NCBI GenBank assembly: GCA_964596985.1 | Contig: CAZQWG010000015.1 | Location: 1 to 10,037 of the forward strand | Reading direction: 5' to 3' | From: GCA-020345945 sp964596985 | GTDB taxonomy: Archaea; Thermoproteota; Bathyarchaeia; RBG-16-48-13; GCA-020345945 | DNA length: 10,037 nucleotides | Part shown: in pieces, positions 6,661 to 10,037 of the stretch | Numbering within the stretch: the first letter of the stretch is position 1 | How the letters are laid out: the number at the start of each line of letters is the position of its first letter | Translations under genes and position numbers: made by a program | The notes under the pieces: model-generated | The model's database searches: none | Seen by the model: only the letters and a program-made list of their open reading frames with translations | Told to the model about the DNA's origin: nothing

Positions 6661-7530
6661 ATGAAATACAGCTTTTTTATTGGATGCGCAGTACCAGTAC
6701 TGGCTGGAAACTACGAGCTCTCAACGCGAACGGTCTCCAAGAAGTTAGGAATAGATCTGGTTGATGTGGACGATTTTGCGTGCTGTGGTTTCCCAATAGA
6801 GCCCGTGGATCACGAAACAGCACTCCTCTTGGCTGCGAGAAATCTAAGCATCGCCAAAGATCTTGACCTGGATATCTGCACGATTTGTCCCGGATGCGCA
6901 TCCACACTCTTGGAAGCGGACAGAGAACTGAGGGAGGACAAAGAGTCAAGGGAGAACATAAACAAGAAGCTTGCAAAGATAGGAAGGACCTACGAAGGCG
7001 GAGTCAAGGTCAAGCATTTCTTAAGGGTTCTCTGGGAGGATGTGGGGGTAGATAAAATACAGGAAGAAGTAAAGAGGAATTTAGAGGATCTGCGAATAGC
7101 CCCACACTACGGCTGCCACTATTTGAAGCCATCCCATCTCTTCAATGAAGCAGAAGACTCGGAGTTTCCCGTGTCTCTGGATGAGCTAATATCTGCGGTT
7201 GGCGCAAAACCCATCGAATACCAAGGTAAGATGGACTGTTGTGGCGGAATAGTTCTGGGAATAGACGAGAACATCGCCTATGCGATGACAGGTAGGAAAC
7301 TTGAGAACGTCAAGGCGGCAGGTGCCAATGCCCTCTGCCTGGCCTGTCCAATGTGCAATGTCATGTATGATAGGAATCAGAAGACAATTGAAAGGAAACT
7401 CACCGCAAGTTACAATATACCTGTACTCTTCTACCCGCAGCTTCTGGGACTTGCGATGGGTTTCTCTGAATCAGAGCTAGGGTTCAAGCTGAACCGAGTT
7501 AGTACCGCTGAGTTACTAAGAAAGGGATAG
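6661..7530 (+). CDS. hdrB: HdrB, heterodisulfide reductase catalytic subunit B
   Basis: Catalytic subunit of 289 residues, the usual HdrB length, which reduces the heterodisulfide (CoM-S-S-CoB in methanogens; the substrate here is not known). Both CCG domains are complete: C9, C41-C42-G43, C76-PG-C79 in the first half, and C152, C193-C194-G195, C229-PM-C232 in the second. In the family these ligate two noncubane [4Fe-4S] clusters at the active site, so the enzyme should be active. No membrane segment is seen. ATG 6661 lies 1 nt after the hdrC stop, with GGGAG at 6648-6652 placed 8 nt ahead, so translation is probably coupled to hdrC. Unlike the left operon, where HdrB is fused behind MvhD and HdrC, here it is a stand-alone protein. 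Confidence 0.95.
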   Translation: MKYSFFIGCAVPVLAGNYELSTRTVSKKLGIDLVDVDDFACCGFPIEPVDHETALLLAARNLSIAKDLDLDICTICPGCASTLLEADRELREDKESRENINKKLAKIGRTYEGGVKVKHFLRVLWEDVGVDKIQEEVKRNLEDLRIAPHYGCHYLKPSHLFNEAEDSEFPVSLDELISAVGAKPIEYQGKMDCCGGIVLGIDENIAYAMTGRKLENVKAAGANALCLACPMCNVMYDRNQKTIERKLTASYNIPVLFYPQLLGLAMGFSESELGFKLNRVSTAELLRKG

Positions 7531-7546
7531 CTCTGTAAGTGACGGC

Positions 7547-7550
7547 GGAG
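7547..7550 (+). promoter_or_regulatory. Shine-Dalgarno site favouring ATG 7557
   Basis: GGAG at 7547-7550 sits 6 nt before ATG 7557. An in-frame GTG lies upstream at 7539, but its nearest purine run (AAGGGA, around 7522-7527) is farther away. The site supports the ATG and removes six residues from the longest possible reading. Confidence 0.55.
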
Positions 7551-7556
7551 AATCCT

Positions 7557-8681
7557 ATGAGTGAAGAAATCAAAACCTTCAAGGACCTCGCTGGAGAAGT
7601 TATCGATCGAGGGCTGTGTGGCAAGTGTGGGGGCTGCATCTCTTTTTGTTCAGCTGGTGATCTGAACGCCCTCGAGATCGGTAAGAACGGTCTACCGCGA
7701 TACACCAGCGAAGAAAACTGCTTGAAATGTGGAATATGCTACTTGATATGCCCCCAGATAGGCACTTTGAACGATGACCTCAAGAACCGGTTCGGCTGGA
7801 AAGCCCCCATAGGAGATTATAAGTTTGTATCATCAGCCCAAACTACGGACAGCAGAATAATGGGGGTCTGCACTGACGGGGGAGTCGTAACCTCCCTGCT
7901 ATCATATCTACTTGAAAACAACCTAGTGAACGCTGCAGTCGTATCAAAAAAGAAGGGGCTTTTCTCCGGAGAACCAATCATCGCCACAAACCGTGATGAC
8001 CTCATCTCCGCGGCTGGCTCACAGTTCTCAGAGTCCTATCACCTGGAGGAGCTGGGAGGAAAGTACACAACCTACTCACCAATACTCTCCACGGTCAAGG
8101 CCTTGGAAAGGCGATATCTACGGGACGTTGCTATAGTAGGGACCCCCTGTCAGCTCAACACGATACGGAAGATGCAAATACTTGGGATCCTACCCGCACA
8201 CCTAGTGAAATACGCGATTGGCCTATTCTGCATAGAAAACTTCTCTTTTGATGATTTGGCAAGGGAAAGACTCGAAAAGAAGCTCTCAATAAACATGGAG
8301 GAAATCCGAAAGCTGAACATCAAAGAAGACCTTATCCTCAACTTTCACGACGGAATAGCTGTCCATATCCCGCTTGAAGAAGTGGATGAGGTAGCTCGAC
8401 CCGCATGTTTCACTTGTACGGACTTCAGCAATGAGTACGCCGACATCTCGGCGGGGGGGCTGGGATCACCAGATGGATACACCACCACCTTGGTTAGATC
8501 CGATGCAGGTGAAACCGTCTTCTCCGAAGCAATCAATCAAGGATACATTAGGGAACTAACTTTTCGGGATGCAGAGGAGCGAAGAATCGAAAAGACAAAG
8601 ATGCTGGCGAAGATAGTCTCCTTTGCAAGAAAAAAGCGTCGTCGGGCAGAGAATAGACTCAAAGAGCTTGCCGAGGTGTAA
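7557..8681 (+). CDS. frhB: FrhB-like coenzyme F420-reducing subunit (FrhB/FdhB family iron-sulfur flavoprotein)
   Basis: Protein of about 374 residues in the family of FrhB, FpoF and FdhB, which exchange electrons between iron-sulfur clusters and coenzyme F420 through a bound FAD. The N-terminal ferredoxin has two cluster motifs: C21, C24, C27, C31 (followed by Ser, not Pro) and C55, C58, C61, C65-P. Family landmarks follow: CTDGGVVTSLLSYLLE around 103-118, GTPCQ with C198, GLFCIENF with C225, and C284-FT-C287. The basic tail has a KKRRR run. Its place between hdrB and the short hdrA suggests that it brings F420 electrons into, or out of, the Hdr complex, in the role MvhD plays in the left operon. 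F420 specificity is inferred from family and context; some relatives act on other substrates, such as sulfite or ferredoxin. The first codons depend on the start choice (ATG 7557 or GTG 7539). Confidence 0.88.
   Translation: MSEEIKTFKDLAGEVIDRGLCGKCGGCISFCSAGDLNALEIGKNGLPRYTSEENCLKCGICYLICPQIGTLNDDLKNRFGWKAPIGDYKFVSSAQTTDSRIMGVCTDGGVVTSLLSYLLENNLVNAAVVSKKKGLFSGEPIIATNRDDLISAAGSQFSESYHLEELGGKYTTYSPILSTVKALERRYLRDVAIVGTPCQLNTIRKMQILGILPAHLVKYAIGLFCIENFSFDDLARERLEKKLSINMEEIRKLNIKEDLILNFHDGIAVHIPLEEVDEVARPACFTCTDFSNEYADISAGGLGSPDGYTTTLVRSDAGETVFSEAINQGYIRELTFRDAEERRIEKTKMLAKIVSFARKKRRRAENRLKELAEV
8673..8678 (+). promoter_or_regulatory. Shine-Dalgarno site deciding a second TTG start
   Basis: GAGGTG lies inside the last codons of the frhB-like gene, 7 nt before TTG 8686. 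The frame could extend back to ATG 8623, but that would overlap the upstream gene by about 60 nt and add residues found in no HdrA. The arrangement mirrors the TTG start at 2794. Confidence 0.65.
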
Positions 8682-8685
8682 CCTG

Positions 8686-9987
8686 TTGGGGGAAAGTAAC
8701 CAGGCTGTACTTGTTATCGGTGGGGGAATAGCGGGAATACAGACCGCCCTGGATCTCGGCGACATGGGATTCAAGGTACATCTTATCGAAAAGACGCCGA
8801 GCATAGGCGGTAGAATGGCGCAGCTGGACAAGACGTTCCCGACGCTCGACTGCTCTATCTGCATTCTTGCTCCCAAGATGGCTGATTGTTTTAGGCACTC
8901 AAACATTGAGGTTCATACCCTCTCCGAGGCAAAGGAAGTCAAGGGGTCACCTGGTAATTTCACTGTAACTGTACGGAAGCATGCAAGGTTCGTAAAGGAT
9001 AGCGAATGCGTCAACTGTGGCGAATGCGCAGCCAAGTGTCCTGTAAAAGTTCCCGACGAGTTTGACATGGAACTGAGAAAAAGGGAGGCCATCTACATGT
9101 ACTTCCTCCAAGGTGTACCGGCTGTCATGGCTATCGACAAAGACAGCTGTCTACACTTGACGCGAGACATATGTGGGATCTGTAAGAAGATCTGTACTAG
9201 GGACGCCGTTGATTTCGAGCAGAAGGACACAGACATCAAACTATCTGTTGGAGCAATAGTTATCGCCACTGGCTTCGATCCCTTCGATCCCTCTGGAATC
9301 TCCGAATACGGTTATGGTAGATACAGAAACGTAATCACCGCCATGGAATATGAGAGGTTAATATGTGCTTCAGGTCCCACCGGCGGTCACTTGGAGAGGC
9401 CCTCAGACGGAAAACCCGTGAAAAAGATAGCATTCGTGCAATGCGTGGGATCTCGTGATCTAAGAAACAACCGTTTCTGCTCATCAGTGTGTTGCATGCA
9501 CGCCACAAAGGAAGCGATGCTTGCCTGGGAACACGATCATGACGTGCAATCCCACATTTTCTACATGGATCTAAGGGCGTCAGGAAAAGGCTTCCAGAAA
9601 TTCATTGCAAGAGGAGAACAGGAATATGGAATAACCTATGTTCGTGGTCGGGTGGCAAGAATAACCCAGGATCAAGACGAGAACCCCACTGTATGGTTCG
9701 AAGAGACAAAAAGCTCCAAGAGAGGAAGACTAGAATCAGACCTAGTAGTCTTGGCAACCAGCCTAGTACCAAGAAATGATGTGGAGGCGCTGGCAAAGCT
9801 TCTCGACGTTGACTTGGATGAATACAAGTTCTTTAAAACCGATCCACTTTCACCACTGAAGACAACGAGACCAGGGATACTCGTCTGTGGATGTTGCCGC
9901 GAACCCATGGATATCCCTGGAACTGTCGCGGAAGCGAGTGCAGCAGCCGCGCAGGCAGCAGAGATAGCAATAAGAGGTGAGCCCTGA
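8686..9987 (+). CDS. hdrA: Second short-form HdrA: FAD domain with inserted ferredoxin
   Basis: Paralogue of the protein at 2794-4116, about 433 residues, with the same layout. It begins MGESNQAVLVIGGGIAG, so the N-terminal HdrA domain is missing. Next come GGRMAQLDKTFPT and a CSIC motif. The inserted ferredoxin has C108, C111, C114, C118-P and C155-x7-C163-x2-C166-x3-C170. The HdrA cluster motif is C253...C265-x3-C269-C270, with Lys275. The chain ends after GCCREPMDIPGTVAEASA, without the C-terminal ferredoxin. The start is TTG 8686, 4 nt past the frhB-like stop. Its stop TGA overlaps the ATG of the next long-form HdrA by one base, so the two are probably made together in a fixed ratio. The divergence from the first copy looks substantial, which suggests an old duplication of the pair rather than a recent one. 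It should work with the flanking HdrC, HdrB and FrhB-like proteins. Confidence 0.92.
   Translation: MGESNQAVLVIGGGIAGIQTALDLGDMGFKVHLIEKTPSIGGRMAQLDKTFPTLDCSICILAPKMADCFRHSNIEVHTLSEAKEVKGSPGNFTVTVRKHARFVKDSECVNCGECAAKCPVKVPDEFDMELRKREAIYMYFLQGVPAVMAIDKDSCLHLTRDICGICKKICTRDAVDFEQKDTDIKLSVGAIVIATGFDPFDPSGISEYGYGRYRNVITAMEYERLICASGPTGGHLERPSDGKPVKKIAFVQCVGSRDLRNNRFCSSVCCMHATKEAMLAWEHDHDVQSHIFYMDLRASGKGFQKFIARGEQEYGITYVRGRVARITQDQDENPTVWFEETKSSKRGRLESDLVVLATSLVPRNDVEALAKLLDVDLDEYKFFKTDPLSPLKTTRPGILVCGCCREPMDIPGTVAEASAAAAQAAEIAIRGEP
9974..9980 (+). promoter_or_regulatory. Shine-Dalgarno site for the terminal long-form hdrA
   Basis: GAGGTGA lies 6 nt before ATG 9987, within the last codons of the short hdrA. 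It supports a start that overlaps the upstream stop by one base (TGATG). Confidence 0.65.
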
Positions 9988-10037
9988 TGGGGGAGGCGAG
10001 GGTTGGTGTCTTTGTTTGTCATTGTGGTACGAATATT
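9987..10037 (+). CDS. hdrA: Start of a third long-form HdrA, cut by the window edge
   Basis: Only the first 17 codons are present, reading MGEARVGVFVCHCGTNI. VGVFVCHCG is the N-terminal cluster-binding motif of long-form HdrA, identical to residues 11-19 of the protein at 4118-5839. The short-HdrA / long-HdrA order therefore repeats the left operon. Whether it also lacks the inserted ferredoxin and has the C-terminal ferredoxin cannot be seen from here. The start overlaps the upstream stop by one base and has a good Shine-Dalgarno site. Confidence 0.88.
   Translation, partial: MGEARVGVFVCHCGTNI

Noticed and set aside
8623..8685. Longer short-form HdrA from ATG 8623
   Set aside because: It would overlap the end of the frhB-like gene by about 60 nt, has no HdrA-like residues, and the GAGGTG site favours TTG 8686.
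1..10037. CRISPR arrays, tRNA or rRNA genes, insertion sequences
   Set aside because: No spaced direct repeats, cloverleaf-like segments, transposase motifs or terminal inverted repeats were seen. The repeated protein motifs are explained by Hdr paralogues.

Overview
This window is almost entirely one functional theme: cytoplasmic heterodisulfide-reductase (Hdr) electron-bifurcation machinery. All genes are on the + strand and tightly packed. The family content is HdrA, HdrB, HdrC, MvhD and a FrhB-like F420-reducing subunit. Together with heavy AGA/AGG and ATA codon use, purine-rich Shine-Dalgarno sites and a TATA-like promoter, this points to an uncultured archaeon. Methane- or alkane-oxidising, methanogenic or acetogenic lineages that carry many Hdr paralogues would fit. 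The lineage cannot be fixed from this window, and no mcr, hydrogenase large subunit or rRNA gene is present to decide it.

Left operon (1-5839): the 3' part of a long-form HdrA enters from the left edge. It is followed by an MvhD-HdrC-HdrB triple fusion, a short-form HdrA with a TTG start, and a second, complete long-form HdrA. Spacers between genes are 1-19 nt, so this looks like one transcription unit that began upstream of the window.

Intergenic region (5840-6143): this is the only non-coding stretch of note, about 300 bp and AT-rich. It holds a perfect 7-bp inverted repeat, a T-rich tract that may end the left operon, and a TATA-like element that may start the right one.

Right operon (6144-10037, continuing past the edge): separate HdrC and HdrB, a FrhB-like flavoprotein, a second short-form HdrA (again TTG-started), and the first 17 codons of another long-form HdrA.

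The most notable feature is the division of HdrA. Classical HdrA carries an N-terminal domain, an FAD/thioredoxin-reductase-like domain, an inserted two-cluster ferredoxin and a C-terminal two-cluster ferredoxin on one chain of roughly 650 residues. Here these are shared between two adjacent genes. The short form has the FAD domain plus the inserted ferredoxin. The long form has the N-terminal domain, an FAD domain and the C-terminal ferredoxin. The pair occurs in both operons, which suggests obligate HdrA heterodimers. The left module would take electrons through MvhD (from a hydrogenase or formate dehydrogenase encoded elsewhere). The right module would use its FrhB-like protein, probably exchanging electrons with F420. 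Both would move electrons between ferredoxin and the HdrB disulfide-reducing site.
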